Shown piece by piece: positions 51,193 to 59,055 of a stretch of 61,474 nt of DNA. Where the stretch lies: the IMG/VR virus record IMGVR_UViG_3300050132_000042, positions 1 to 61,474 of that record; one strand, written 5' to 3'. The position numbers and the translations under genes are program-made. Below the pieces are notes generated by a model. It was not told the origin of the DNA. It saw only the letters and a list, made by a program, of their open reading frames with translations, and did no database searches. The first letter of the stretch is position 1, and every line of letters starts with the position of its first letter. The DNA is from a virus.

Positions 51193-52730
51193 GCGATCCT
51201 CCTGACCTTGCCCCACACTGCCGGATCGATGTACGCCTTCAACGCCATATCAGGAGAGTTGTGCAGATGCTCGCTGACTTTGGTAGCGACTTCCTTCTGA
51301 TACTTCTTGAACTCGGCTTCACCCTTGATCTGTGCGTGATTGCCGATGACAGCGCGTGCGGTCATCGTGCCGTGCCACGTCCTGAAATCCTTGGTGGTCA
51401 TCTCTTTGTCGCCGGTCGTGCGCTTGATGTACGCAGCAGTCTTTGCTGGAGTCGTCTCGAACATCTTGCCGCGCGCGCCGACTTCGGATTTGCGATCAGT
51501 CAGGAACTTGGCCAGGGCCGGATCACTGATACGATGCTCGATGTCGACGCCATGCTTGCCGACGAACTTGAACTTGATGTCGTTACCCTTGATGATCACA
51601 TTCTTGCCGAGAATCGTGGTCGCGCCGAACGTGGCTACCTTGCCCAGTTCCCCGCGTGCGCTTTTCTCATTGCCAACACGGAAGCCAGTGGCATTAATCA
51701 GACAGATGGCGGCGGCAGTGTTGTCACCATTCTTCATGTCTGCTGTCGCCTGTTTGACCAGCGCAGGCCGAGCCTTGTCGAAATCTTTCAGCCGTGCAAA
51801 CTTCTCGGCGGCACTTCGCTGATCGTGCTCCTTCGAGTAGATCGACTGCTTCTTGCCACTCTTGTCGATGCCGGTGGCCTGCACATCAGCTTTAGGGTCA
51901 CGCGCAATATGCACGTCCTTCCATGCGGGCGGGACACCGAGCTTGTTCATGCGCTCAGTCTCTTTTGCACTGAGCGGCTTGCCCTTGGCATCGATACGAG
52001 TGACAACGCGGTCCTTGCCCTTGCCTGTTTCCTTGCTCGACGCACCAACCGTGCTCCACTGATTGCCGTGGAAGTCATGGCCGGGGAGATCACCATCGAG
52101 CCCAAGTGCGACGCGTATCGGGTCAGGCTGCAAGGCACGGCGCAGCGCGTCGGCGAAGCTGGGCCGCTTGAGTGCGGCATCACGCACCATCACATCGGGG
52201 CCTGCACGACCTTCTTCGACGAGCGCGACATGGTTGAAACGAATGTTCATCATGCAGCCGTCGTACTGCTGACCCTCGTACACGCCAGGAGTCATCACGA
52301 CATCGTGGCGATACGCGCAGGACAGTTCGCAGACTTCCTTGCTGTTCACGCCTTCGATTGCACCGGCCTTCTGGATGACCAGATCGTTGATCAAGTACGG
52401 GGCCTTGAACTCACCGGCCTGCCCGGTGTTGCCGACCTGATGCTTGGCGATGTCGGGGTTCTCCAAATCCATCGCGCTGACTTCGATATGCGCATCCATG
52501 AGAGGGATCATGTTGCAGGTCAGCGCAGCCTTGGCCAGTTCCTCGGCGGGACGAAGAATGTAGTAGATCCGCTTCGGGTCGAGATTCAACTGCTCCCAGG
52601 CCGGGATCTCCGCACCCATGTATGGGTTCACGCACGCTTTTGAAATGTTCGTACCTGACACATGGAGAAAACCATTTTCATCATAGTGACGGGCTGATGC
52701 AACTTTGTCGAATGCGAGCGCGTCACTCAT
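51189..52730 (-). CDS. DUF2213-like prohead protein fused to a type IB DNA topoisomerase
   Basis: 513 residues. Residues of about 1-235 (FLHVSGTNISKACVNPYMG, IPLMDAHIEVSAM, VCELSCAYRHDVVMTPGVYE, NHVALVEEGRAGPDVMV) match DUF2213 maturation-protease-like proteins. Residues from about 257 are a TopIB domain: LGVPPAWKDVHIARDPKADV, QATGIDKSGKKQSIYS, then active-site candidates Arg in ATGFRVGNE (near 347), Lys in FVGKHG (near 386), Arg in KDFRTWHGT (near 448), His in HLHNSP (near 490) and Tyr500 in KAYIDP. All five residues of the TopIB set are present, so activity is likely. GGGGAGGAAG precedes the ATG. Confidence 0.88.
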   Translation of the reverse strand: MSDALAFDKVASARHYDENGFLHVSGTNISKACVNPYMGAEIPAWEQLNLDPKRIYYILRPAEELAKAALTCNMIPLMDAHIEVSAMDLENPDIAKHQVGNTGQAGEFKAPYLINDLVIQKAGAIEGVNSKEVCELSCAYRHDVVMTPGVYEGQQYDGCMMNIRFNHVALVEEGRAGPDVMVRDAALKRPSFADALRRALQPDPIRVALGLDGDLPGHDFHGNQWSTVGASSKETGKGKDRVVTRIDAKGKPLSAKETERMNKLGVPPAWKDVHIARDPKADVQATGIDKSGKKQSIYSKEHDQRSAAEKFARLKDFDKARPALVKQATADMKNGDNTAAAICLINATGFRVGNEKSARGELGKVATFGATTILGKNVIIKGNDIKFKFVGKHGVDIEHRISDPALAKFLTDRKSEVGARGKMFETTPAKTAAYIKRTTGDKEMTTKDFRTWHGTMTARAVIGNHAQIKGEAEFKKYQKEVATKVSEHLHNSPDMALKAYIDPAVWGKVRRIA

Positions 52731-52732
52731 GA

Positions 52733-53017
52733 TCACTTCCTCCCCACGCTCAACTGCTTGACTGCGGCATTGTGCGCTGCGGCCTGCTTCATGTGGCCCG
52801 CAGCCTTCTGCACGTTCGGCACGACGGCCCACAGTTCTCCTGCTGTCGTGTGCGCCTGGGCAGCGTTGCGGTGCGCAGGCATGCTGCCGACCCGATTGGC
52901 GACAGCGCTGAGCCTCGCAGCCTGCTCGCTGAGTTGCGTGGCCTTCGCCTCGAACGCGGGCGACTTGCCACGATTGATGACGACTGGCTTCTGAACCTTG
53001 ATGGGCGGCTTGGCCAT
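52733..53017 (-). CDS. Small basic Ala-rich protein
   Basis: 94 residues from ATG 53017, with AGAAGGGAAC upstream. Basic start (KPPIKVQKPVVINRGK), then a helical Ala-rich part (LSEQAARLSAVANRVG). Head-module position only; function unknown. Confidence 0.65.
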   Translation of the reverse strand: MAKPPIKVQKPVVINRGKSPAFEAKATQLSEQAARLSAVANRVGSMPAHRNAAQAHTTAGELWAVVPNVQKAAGHMKQAAAHNAAVKQLSVGRK

Positions 53018-53018
53018 G

Positions 53019-53252
53019 TCAGTTCCCTTCTGCGGAAGCTGGCGCGTCACTGGGCTCGACTGCGATGATGGCATCGGGGTCGACTGCGATCACAGTGTTG
53101 ACTCGTGCCACGCCCATCTGGCCATTCGGCATGACGTTGACGAGCACGGTGGTCGTCTCATCGCAGGCCAGTGCGAACTGACCGGGACCTTTGGAGACGA
53201 GCACATTGAGGAGATTGAGAAAGCCCTGCGCGTCGTTCTTGTTGATGTTCAT
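53019..53252 (-). CDS. Small head-module protein
   Basis: 77 residues from ATG 53252 with ACAGGAGCAAG upstream (ATG 53273 lacks a ribosome site). MNINKNDAQGFLNLLNVLVS and FALACDETTTVLVNVMPNG, then a Val/Ile/Ala C-terminus. Function unknown. Confidence 0.65.
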   Translation of the reverse strand: MNINKNDAQGFLNLLNVLVSKGPGQFALACDETTTVLVNVMPNGQMGVARVNTVIAVDPDAIIAVEPSDAPASAEGN

Positions 53253-53269
53253 TCTTGCTCCTGTTGGAT

Positions 53270-53578
53270 TCATTGCACACCGCCATTCTGCACGAGCAAT
53301 TGGCCGCTTAGCACGATTGTATTTCCCTGGTCTGTTACTGCGATGGCCGATAGAAGATATGTAACACCGCTCAGACCACCCTCGATTCGCTGTGAACTGA
53401 TATTTCCGGTCACAGTCGTCGGCCCCGTGATCATGTCTCCGGCGTTGGGGTCGCTGCTGATGACTGCCGCGCTGGTCGTGGATGCGCTCGTGATTGACTC
53501 GCCAGCCGAAAGGAGCTTGGTGAAATCCATGCTCACGATAATGGACTCTCGGGGGTCTTTCGCACTGAACGACTTCAT
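53270..53578 (-). CDS. Small beta-rich protein
   Basis: 102 residues. Likely a single Ig-like domain with VTGNISSQRIEGGLSGVTYL and a final GNTIVLSGQLLV strand pair. Phage proteins of this type occur near portal or capsid genes. Its ATG overlaps the end of the repeat protein gene. Confidence 0.68.
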   Translation of the reverse strand: MKSFSAKDPRESIIVSMDFTKLLSAGESITSASTTSAAVISSDPNAGDMITGPTTVTGNISSQRIEGGLSGVTYLLSAIAVTDQGNTIVLSGQLLVQNGGVQ

Positions 53579-54918
53579 GCGGCTACCTCTCTGATTCTTG
53601 GCTGTCCGCTGATGCTGTGCATGACTGAATAATTCACAGCGATAACGTAGACTCTTGGTTGCGCTGAGATTATAGATTGTCTTGGGTCGCCGCTGACAAC
53701 ATACACCCGCGCGTCACCCGCCACCAGATATTTTAAATTTACCAGCAACGGGGTGTAGCCCTTGACGAAGTCGGCCAACCCGCCCGCTGTAATCACACCC
53801 GAACCGACGACGCCTCGTCCCAGGTTGATAGATGCAGCCCCCAGCGCGAGTACGCCGTCTGCGCCTGTGATAGACAGGGACTTCTGCCATGCGGCTGAAC
53901 TGAGCACCAGGACGCCGCCTGCTCCTACATAGCCGACTCTGACATTCAACTGCGCCGACGATCCAGTGACCACTCCACCGTTCGCATCTGCCACCAAGCT
54001 GAGCTTCGCGAGTGCTGACCCATCTGCGTCAACCCCGCCTGAAGCTACAGGTCGCGCAGACAAGCGGAATGCGCCGATCCCACTCAACGTCGCGCCACCC
54101 GTGCCAGTCCACTCCAGATGAAGTGCGCTCTGTGACTTGCTGAAGATGGCTGCGCCAGATGCAGTGATACCGCCAACTCCTGCGTGAATCAGCCCGAAGT
54201 TATACGCAGCCAGCCCACTCAGGGTGGCCCCGCCGATTGACGTGGCTGCGAGCCCCTTGCTCGTGATGGCGGCACTGCTGCTCACTATGCCACCAGCCCC
54301 GATGCTATGACTCGCACAGATGAACGCGGCGTTGCCTGTGGCAGCAGCACCGCCCATGCTCACGTTGTTCAGCGCTTGATAGGAACTGGCCGATGACGAC
54401 GTGACAACGCCGCCTGAGCCGGTCGATGCTGCAATGAAGTTGCCGAAGAACTGCGCTCGACTGACGTTGCGTATGGTTGACCCAGCCGCCTTGTCCATGT
54501 TTTTGCGAGTGAGACGAAGATCATGAGTGATGTTGCGATATTTCCACCGGGTCGTCTGCATTCTCGACACGACAGCGGAACTGCTTGCTGCAACACCGCT
54601 GAGTGCTGGCTGCTTGTCAGCAGTCTTGGAGAAGAATCGATCAGTCGTGAGTCTGAACACGACCCCACTGCCCCGCATGTTGACACAGGTAAGACGCAGA
54701 TCATTGGTGATGTTCTTGCGCGTGAATCTGCTGGTCTGCGCTCTTGCGACGATGGCAGTGCTGCCTGATGCTGAACCTGAAAGCGCAGGCTGCTTATCGT
54801 TCATGTGACCAAAGAACTCACGCGTCGACACGCGGAACACGACGCCATTGCCCTGACCCAGATTGGTTCGGGTCAGGCGCGGGTCGCGCGTGAGATTCTT
54901 ATAGCCCCAGTTGCTCAT
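53575..54918 (-). CDS. Repeat-rich Gly/Ser/Ala protein, adhesin-like
   Basis: 447 residues from ATG 54918. Three N-terminal repeats of about 55-60 residues, each opening like YKNLTRDPRLTRTN, RKNITNDLRLTCVN and YRNITHDLRLTRKN. The middle has about nine shorter repeats of the type GAGGIVSSSAA or GIGGATLSGLAAY every about 25-30 residues. The C-terminal GDARVYVVSGDPRQ and AQPRVYVIAV are further repeats. It reads as a beta-roll or fibrous head decoration. No known family is recognised. Confidence 0.7.
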   Translation of the reverse strand: MSNWGYKNLTRDPRLTRTNLGQGNGVVFRVSTREFFGHMNDKQPALSGSASGSTAIVARAQTSRFTRKNITNDLRLTCVNMRGSGVVFRLTTDRFFSKTADKQPALSGVAASSSAVVSRMQTTRWKYRNITHDLRLTRKNMDKAAGSTIRNVSRAQFFGNFIAASTGSGGVVTSSSASSYQALNNVSMGGAAATGNAAFICASHSIGAGGIVSSSAAITSKGLAATSIGGATLSGLAAYNFGLIHAGVGGITASGAAIFSKSQSALHLEWTGTGGATLSGIGAFRLSARPVASGGVDADGSALAKLSLVADANGGVVTGSSAQLNVRVGYVGAGGVLVLSSAAWQKSLSITGADGVLALGAASINLGRGVVGSGVITAGGLADFVKGYTPLLVNLKYLVAGDARVYVVSGDPRQSIISAQPRVYVIAVNYSVMHSISGQPRIREVAA

Positions 54919-55721
54919 TTGTCGATGATGTCCAGAGTTCCGGCGATGGCGGCACCATTGGCGGTGCCCGCTAGATATGCCCACATGAGACAGGCGTTGG
55001 CGTTGTCGATCTGCGGCAAGCCGATGGATGCCCAATCGAATGACTGCCCCGCGCCCAGAACGGGAATGGGGATCTCCAGCAAGCGCTTGGCCAGCAGGAT
55101 GCCGAAGCTGCCCGAGGTCCAGGTCTGGTTGGTGGCGGCGCTGACCACCTGGGACACGCCGAGAGACGATGGGTCAAGCGGGATGGGCTGAAGCTGCGCG
55201 AGGGCAGGGGCCGACACGACTGCACCGATAACGCCGCTCTTGGCTGCTCCGAGCGTATCGAGATAGTTCAGGGTCAACGTGCCGGATGCTGCACCATTCG
55301 CAGCAAGCGTGTCGACCCACGCTTCAACGCCGACACCACCATCAGTGATGCGGGCAGGCAGCGAGCCAGGGGTGGTGACGGTGTAGGTGTTCGCTGCGAA
55401 GCCCATGCCGCCGCAGCACCAGAGCCGATCCAACAGGATCAGCGTTCCAGGCTGTGCGCAGCCCAGCGTCAATCTGGCCAGCCACGCCTGCACTGAGCAT
55501 GGCGGGTAGTATTGCGCGCCAGGAGTGGCGGCGCTGCATTGATAGCCTGAACCGGAGTTGTACGCTGGGGCTGCACCGCCCGCGCCTGGGAATCCAGCGG
55601 CAGACCATCCACTCACGAATGAACCAGCCGCTTTTGGTGCAGCGATGGTCTTCAGGAACCGAGACGACTTGCGGTTGTTGGCAAGTGCGGACGCGATATC
55701 GTCGACAGTGGAAATGCTCAT
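54915..55721 (-). CDS. Structural protein, unknown
   Basis: 268 residues with Cys-containing segments (YQCSAATPGAQYYPPCSVQ, LWCCGGMGFAANTYTVTTPG). The C-terminal half is beta-rich (PLDPSSLGVSQVVSAATNQT). A minor capsid or decoration protein is likely from its place in the head module. No known family is recognised. Confidence 0.68.
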   Translation of the reverse strand: MSISTVDDIASALANNRKSSRFLKTIAAPKAAGSFVSGWSAAGFPGAGGAAPAYNSGSGYQCSAATPGAQYYPPCSVQAWLARLTLGCAQPGTLILLDRLWCCGGMGFAANTYTVTTPGSLPARITDGGVGVEAWVDTLAANGAASGTLTLNYLDTLGAAKSGVIGAVVSAPALAQLQPIPLDPSSLGVSQVVSAATNQTWTSGSFGILLAKRLLEIPIPVLGAGQSFDWASIGLPQIDNANACLMWAYLAGTANGAAIAGTLDIIDK

Positions 55722-55729
55722 GTCTGCTC

Positions 55730-56131
55730 CTACGTCAACGAGATCTTGGGGGTGATGGTGAGCGAGTCGCCGTTGTTGAACACCTGCCCGCCTGGGTAGA
55801 TCTGCTCAGCCCAGTAGAGCGTGCCGCTGCTCGCACCGACCAGGAAGTAGCCATACACAGTGCCAGTGTTGGTCCAGTTGATGACCTGCCCCGCGCTGTA
55901 CTGAATGTACGACGGCGTGCCGACGACTGGGTTGCTCCAGCCCGCACGAGGCAGAGCGATGGCCGCATAGCCAAGCCCCGCGCCGACTTCGGTATAGTTT
56001 GATGCAGTGTCGCCCGCTACGGGCGCGTGCGCATTGCTGTAGAGTTTCAGGATGAGCGCCTCTGGGCTTGCGGCCTGAAGTGCGTTCGCCAACATCTGAG
56101 CTTCGCCAACTGACAGACAAAGCAGGCTCAT
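55730..56131 (-). CDS. Small beta-rich structural protein
   Basis: 133 residues. VGEAQMLANALQAASPEALI at the N-terminus. Then strands (YAAIALPRAGWSNPV, GYFLVGASSGTLYWAEQIYP) ending in SLTITPKISLT. This pattern is frequent in small head-associated phage proteins. Its ATG overlaps the gpF-like stop. Confidence 0.72.
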   Translation of the reverse strand: MSLLCLSVGEAQMLANALQAASPEALILKLYSNAHAPVAGDTASNYTEVGAGLGYAAIALPRAGWSNPVVGTPSYIQYSAGQVINWTNTGTVYGYFLVGASSGTLYWAEQIYPGGQVFNNGDSLTITPKISLT

Positions 56132-56943
56132 GATTGCTCCTCATTGGGGTTGGTTTCTTCAGTGTCGTAGCCTGGAATGATGGACTCACCTACGCATCCG
56201 CAATTGATGTCCTCGCCTGGAAGCACTGGGCCTTCGCCATCATCGAAGTCGTGCCCTATCGCGATGTCGTACTCTTGCCCATCGAACTCCTGATGCTCGA
56301 TGCGCGGCTGTAGACTCGCGCCCGAGTGCAGCCAACGCCCGGTCGTGATGCCCAGTTCAAGCTGGCGAAGCTGATGGATCGCAGCGGTCGCCTTGTTGTT
56401 CTGGTCACGCGCGATGAGTGACGCCCGCCTGCGCGTGACGCCATACTCATGATGCAGGTGCTCGGTAAGCTCGCCGATGGCACGGCCTGCACGCACACTC
56501 TCGAAGACCTTGGTGTGGATAGCGCCGAAGAACTCTTGCGGGATGCTCTTGATCAGGTTGACGTTGTCGCGCGTGATGTTGATCATCTTCATCTGGATCT
56601 TCGGCGTGATCTTGAACGGCACACTGAAGCCGCCCTTGCTGAGCGAGGCACTGAACGCGAGATCGTGATGGCGCAGCACGTTGTTCGTGAATGACTCGCT
56701 GATCGTGCCTTGCATGTGATCGAAGTTCTTCGTCCAGCGCTTGCGCAGTGAACGCAGCGTGGACTGGATAGTGCGGTCCATCGCCATGCGACTGCGATAC
56801 GCAGGAACGATCTGCGCATCGCAGTCGTCACACATCTCGTTGATCATGTTGAGCAGCGCACGCCGATACGCAGCCGTCACGCCCGCGTTGGGGAACGTGG
56901 CGGCAATGCGTATGGGCTCGCGGCCCGGTGCGCGAAGTTTCAC
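56128..56943 (-). CDS. Mu gpF-like minor head protein
   Basis: 271 residues from GTG 56943, overlapping the previous stop. Core blocks: LIKSIPQEFFGAIHTKVFES, GVTRRRASLIARDQNNKATA and GEDINCGCVGESII. RASLIARDQNNKA and the C-terminal INCGC motif are typical of the gpF/SPP1 gp7 head morphogenesis family, which is injected or bound near the portal. The full domain is present. Confidence 0.88.
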   Translation of the reverse strand: MKLRAPGREPIRIAATFPNAGVTAAYRRALLNMINEMCDDCDAQIVPAYRSRMAMDRTIQSTLRSLRKRWTKNFDHMQGTISESFTNNVLRHHDLAFSASLSKGGFSVPFKITPKIQMKMINITRDNVNLIKSIPQEFFGAIHTKVFESVRAGRAIGELTEHLHHEYGVTRRRASLIARDQNNKATAAIHQLRQLELGITTGRWLHSGASLQPRIEHQEFDGQEYDIAIGHDFDDGEGPVLPGEDINCGCVGESIIPGYDTEETNPNEEQS

Positions 56944-57143
56944 TTCCTGGCTCCCTTGATTGCTATGACGATATCGATGATGATCACGACGGCTGCGAGG
57001 AACCAGAAGATCATCGCGGTCAGTTCCGCGCCCAGCCCGCCATCACCCTCATGCGTTGCGGCAGTGAAAAAATACCAACTCGCATACGCGAAAATGATCG
57101 CGAGAAGCGTGCAGAAGGTGATGGTGAGATAGTGAGCAGTCAT
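56940..57143 (-). CDS. Small two-span membrane protein
   Basis: 67 residues with two membrane helices (LTITFCTLLAIIFAYASWYF and MIFWFLAAVVIIIDIVIAI). ATG 57143 overlaps the previous stop. Second of two consecutive membrane proteins in the head module. Confidence 0.65.
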   Translation of the reverse strand: MTAHYLTITFCTLLAIIFAYASWYFFTAATHEGDGGLGAELTAMIFWFLAAVVIIIDIVIAIKGARK

Positions 57144-57346
57144 CGCACGTAATGCCCATGGCCGATACGATAGCCGGTGCCCAGGTCGAAGATCCCGAAC
57201 ACGTTGAGCAGCCAGAAAATGATGGCCACGATCACGATGATGTTGATGATGCGCTTGATCGGTTCGGCCATCGGGATGTACGTGTTCACGAGCCAGAGCA
57301 GCAGGCCGATGACTGCGAGAATGACGATCAACTGGATGATGGGCAT
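57140..57346 (-). CDS. Small two-span membrane protein (Thivi_2564-like)
   Basis: 68 residues: IIQLIVILAVIGLLLWLVNT then INIIVIVAIIFWLLNVFGIF, two membrane helices separated by MAEPIKRI. The PMxxxIxxIINIIVIVxVxxWLLxxFG pattern matches a small family seen in phages and bacteria. Function unknown. Confidence 0.78.
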   Translation of the reverse strand: MPIIQLIVILAVIGLLLWLVNTYIPMAEPIKRIINIIVIVAIIFWLLNVFGIFDLGTGYRIGHGHYVR

Positions 57347-57355
57347 GGTGTCCTC

Positions 57356-57715
57356 CTAATCGGCTGCGGGCGGCGCAGCGACAACCGCGAGCGGCGTCGG
57401 CGCGGAGAAGGTGAACACGACGCTGGCGGCATTGGCATCGGTGACAGCGACGGCCTGCGAGCCGCTCACGCTGGAGCCATCCGCGTTGATTGCGCTGACA
57501 TCCAGAGTGAAGCTGCCATCGACGCCGGTGCTGGCGAGATTGACGACGACGCTGGCCACGGGGCCGACCGGCACTACGGGCACAGTGAGCACGCACAGAG
57601 TCGGATCGCTGACAGTGATCTGCGGAGCAGTCACGGTGGTCGGCTTGCCGTCTGCGTCGAGGAACGTGATGGTGCAGTCTACCTGCTGGGTGTGGGAGAT
57701 GACTTCAGTAGCCAT
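57356..57715 (-). CDS. Ig-like domain protein
   Basis: 119 residues from ATG 57715 with AAGGAGCTATCC upstream. A single Ig-like fold is suggested by CTITFLDADGKPTTVTAPQI and GSFTLDVSAINADGSSVSG. The C-terminal tail is Ala/Pro-rich (PLAVVAAPPAAD). Probably virion surface. Confidence 0.72.
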   Translation of the reverse strand: MATEVISHTQQVDCTITFLDADGKPTTVTAPQITVSDPTLCVLTVPVVPVGPVASVVVNLASTGVDGSFTLDVSAINADGSSVSGSQAVAVTDANAASVVFTFSAPTPLAVVAAPPAAD

Positions 57716-57869
57716 TGGATAGCTCCTTGGGTTTGGCGAATTTGAAATTGACTTCGGTTGCAGGGTGCTCGTGACGGATCTCGTCAACGATGATGCGAAC
57801 TGTGCAAAGCTGATGTTCGGTGCCGTCGTCTTCGATGAACGTGACTTTGATCTTGCCGAGTCGGGCCAT
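57705..57869 (-). CDS. Small hypothetical protein
   Basis: 54 residues: MARLGKIKVTFIEDDGTEHQ and a C-terminal KPKELSNGY. GAGGATGAC precedes the ATG. It overlaps the next gene by 11 bases. Function unknown. Confidence 0.58.
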   Translation of the reverse strand: MARLGKIKVTFIEDDGTEHQLCTVRIIVDEIRHEHPATEVNFKFAKPKELSNGY

Positions 57870-57877
57870 GTCATCCT

Positions 57878-59041
57878 CTACGAGAACGTGTTGCCGGAGA
57901 CGGTGCAGGACGAACCTGCCGAATTGGAGACGCCTGCTGCATTGCCGGTGCCGGTGTTGCTGAGCACCTTGACTGTGCCGTTGCGCGTGCTGCGCACAGT
58001 CACCGCAGGCCCCTTGTTGCTGTTGATGCGATTGTTCTGGATGACGACGTTCGCGCTGTTCTGGCTCTCGACGCCGCCCCATGACGACAAGCCGCCGTAG
58101 ATCCCGCCGCTGGTACCGTTGTTGTTGATGTCGTTGTTCTGAATCATGACGCCATTGACGACGCCAGGGCCAGTATCATCGGGGCCGGACTGAATGCCGC
58201 CGCCCAGGTTGCCGGTGATGGTGCATTGTTCGATCAGGACATTGGAGACAGACTGCGTCGACTGGTCAGGCTCGATGTCAATGCCGCAGGCGGGGCTGGT
58301 GCCGTTGGTATTGATGAAGCTCGATGCGAAGACATGCAGCCCGTTCACGCTGTCGATGGTCATGCCCTGGCGGCGGTTGCCGTTGGATATGACGCCCGTG
58401 ACGACGAACGTATGGGCAGGAGCGCCGGGGCCGATGTAGATGCCATCGCCACAGCACCCGCTGATGGTCAGGCCGGTCGTCTTGCCGTCACCCGTGCCTT
58501 CGATGGAGCAGTTCGTGCAGGCGTCGGCGCCGATGCCCATGCCCCACTCGGACGGGCTGGACTTGCTCGCGCGGTCGCCGACGACGCTGCCGCCGCCCGT
58601 GACGTGCGCGTTCGTGACGCCTGCGGGGAAGTAGACTGTGTAGTAGGTCTGCAAGCTGCTGGGCGTGGTGACGGTGCCGAGCGTCGCGCCCGAGTCGATC
58701 TGCAAGGTCACGTTGCTGGCCAGGATGAGACCGTACTCACCATGGAACGTGGGGTTGATCAGGTATGGCTTGCTGGCTGCGGGCACGCGCACGATGTACG
58801 GAGCAGTGCTGGTCGCTTTCATCGCTGCGGTGTTGATGAGTGACTGGATCTGACTAGTGGCGTCGCTTCCTGCGAGCGTGACATCGACGACCAGCGTGGT
58901 CGAAGATGTCGGCGGCGGGGGAGTGACGACGGGAGGAGGCACTGGCGCGGCGATGAACGCCGCGAAATCAGTGTTCAGGGTATTGAGCGCAGTCTGAACG
59001 GCTGCGATGTCTGCTTGGATTTGTGTGGCTGTGATAGCCAT
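57878..59041 (-). CDS. Right-handed beta-helix protein (pectate-lyase-like) in the head module
   Basis: 387 residues from ATG 59041 with GGAG upstream. Short helical anchor (QIQADIAAVQTALNTLNTDF), a PVPPPVVTPPPPT linker, then parallel beta-helix rungs: LILASNVTLQIDSGATLGTV, NGLHVFASSFINTNG, VLIEQCTITGNLGGGIQSG, VMIQNNDINNNGTSGGIYGG and VVIQNNRINSNKG. Beta-helix proteins bind or cut polysaccharide. No catalytic motif was recognised, and the location next to the portal rather than in the fibre region is unusual. Confidence 0.85.
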   Translation of the reverse strand: MAITATQIQADIAAVQTALNTLNTDFAAFIAAPVPPPVVTPPPPTSSTTLVVDVTLAGSDATSQIQSLINTAAMKATSTAPYIVRVPAASKPYLINPTFHGEYGLILASNVTLQIDSGATLGTVTTPSSLQTYYTVYFPAGVTNAHVTGGGSVVGDRASKSSPSEWGMGIGADACTNCSIEGTGDGKTTGLTISGCCGDGIYIGPGAPAHTFVVTGVISNGNRRQGMTIDSVNGLHVFASSFINTNGTSPACGIDIEPDQSTQSVSNVLIEQCTITGNLGGGIQSGPDDTGPGVVNGVMIQNNDINNNGTSGGIYGGLSSWGGVESQNSANVVIQNNRINSNKGPAVTVRSTRNGTVKVLSNTGTGNAAGVSNSAGSSCTVSGNTFS

Positions 59042-59055
59042 GATGTACTCCACGA

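Noticed and set aside
51135-52643. 502-residue plus-strand frame
   Set aside because: Antisense shadow of the topoisomerase fusion gene, with no motif or translation signal.
51189-52730. Tyrosine recombinase/integrase reading of the Arg...Tyr motifs
   Set aside because: RVGNE, PPAWKDV and the KAYIDP end are topoisomerase IB features, and no attachment site or repressor gene is present.
56940-57596. 218-residue minus-strand frame
   Set aside because: Only its last 67 codons, from ATG 57143, look like a protein; the rest is Arg/His/Gln-rich shadow of other genes.
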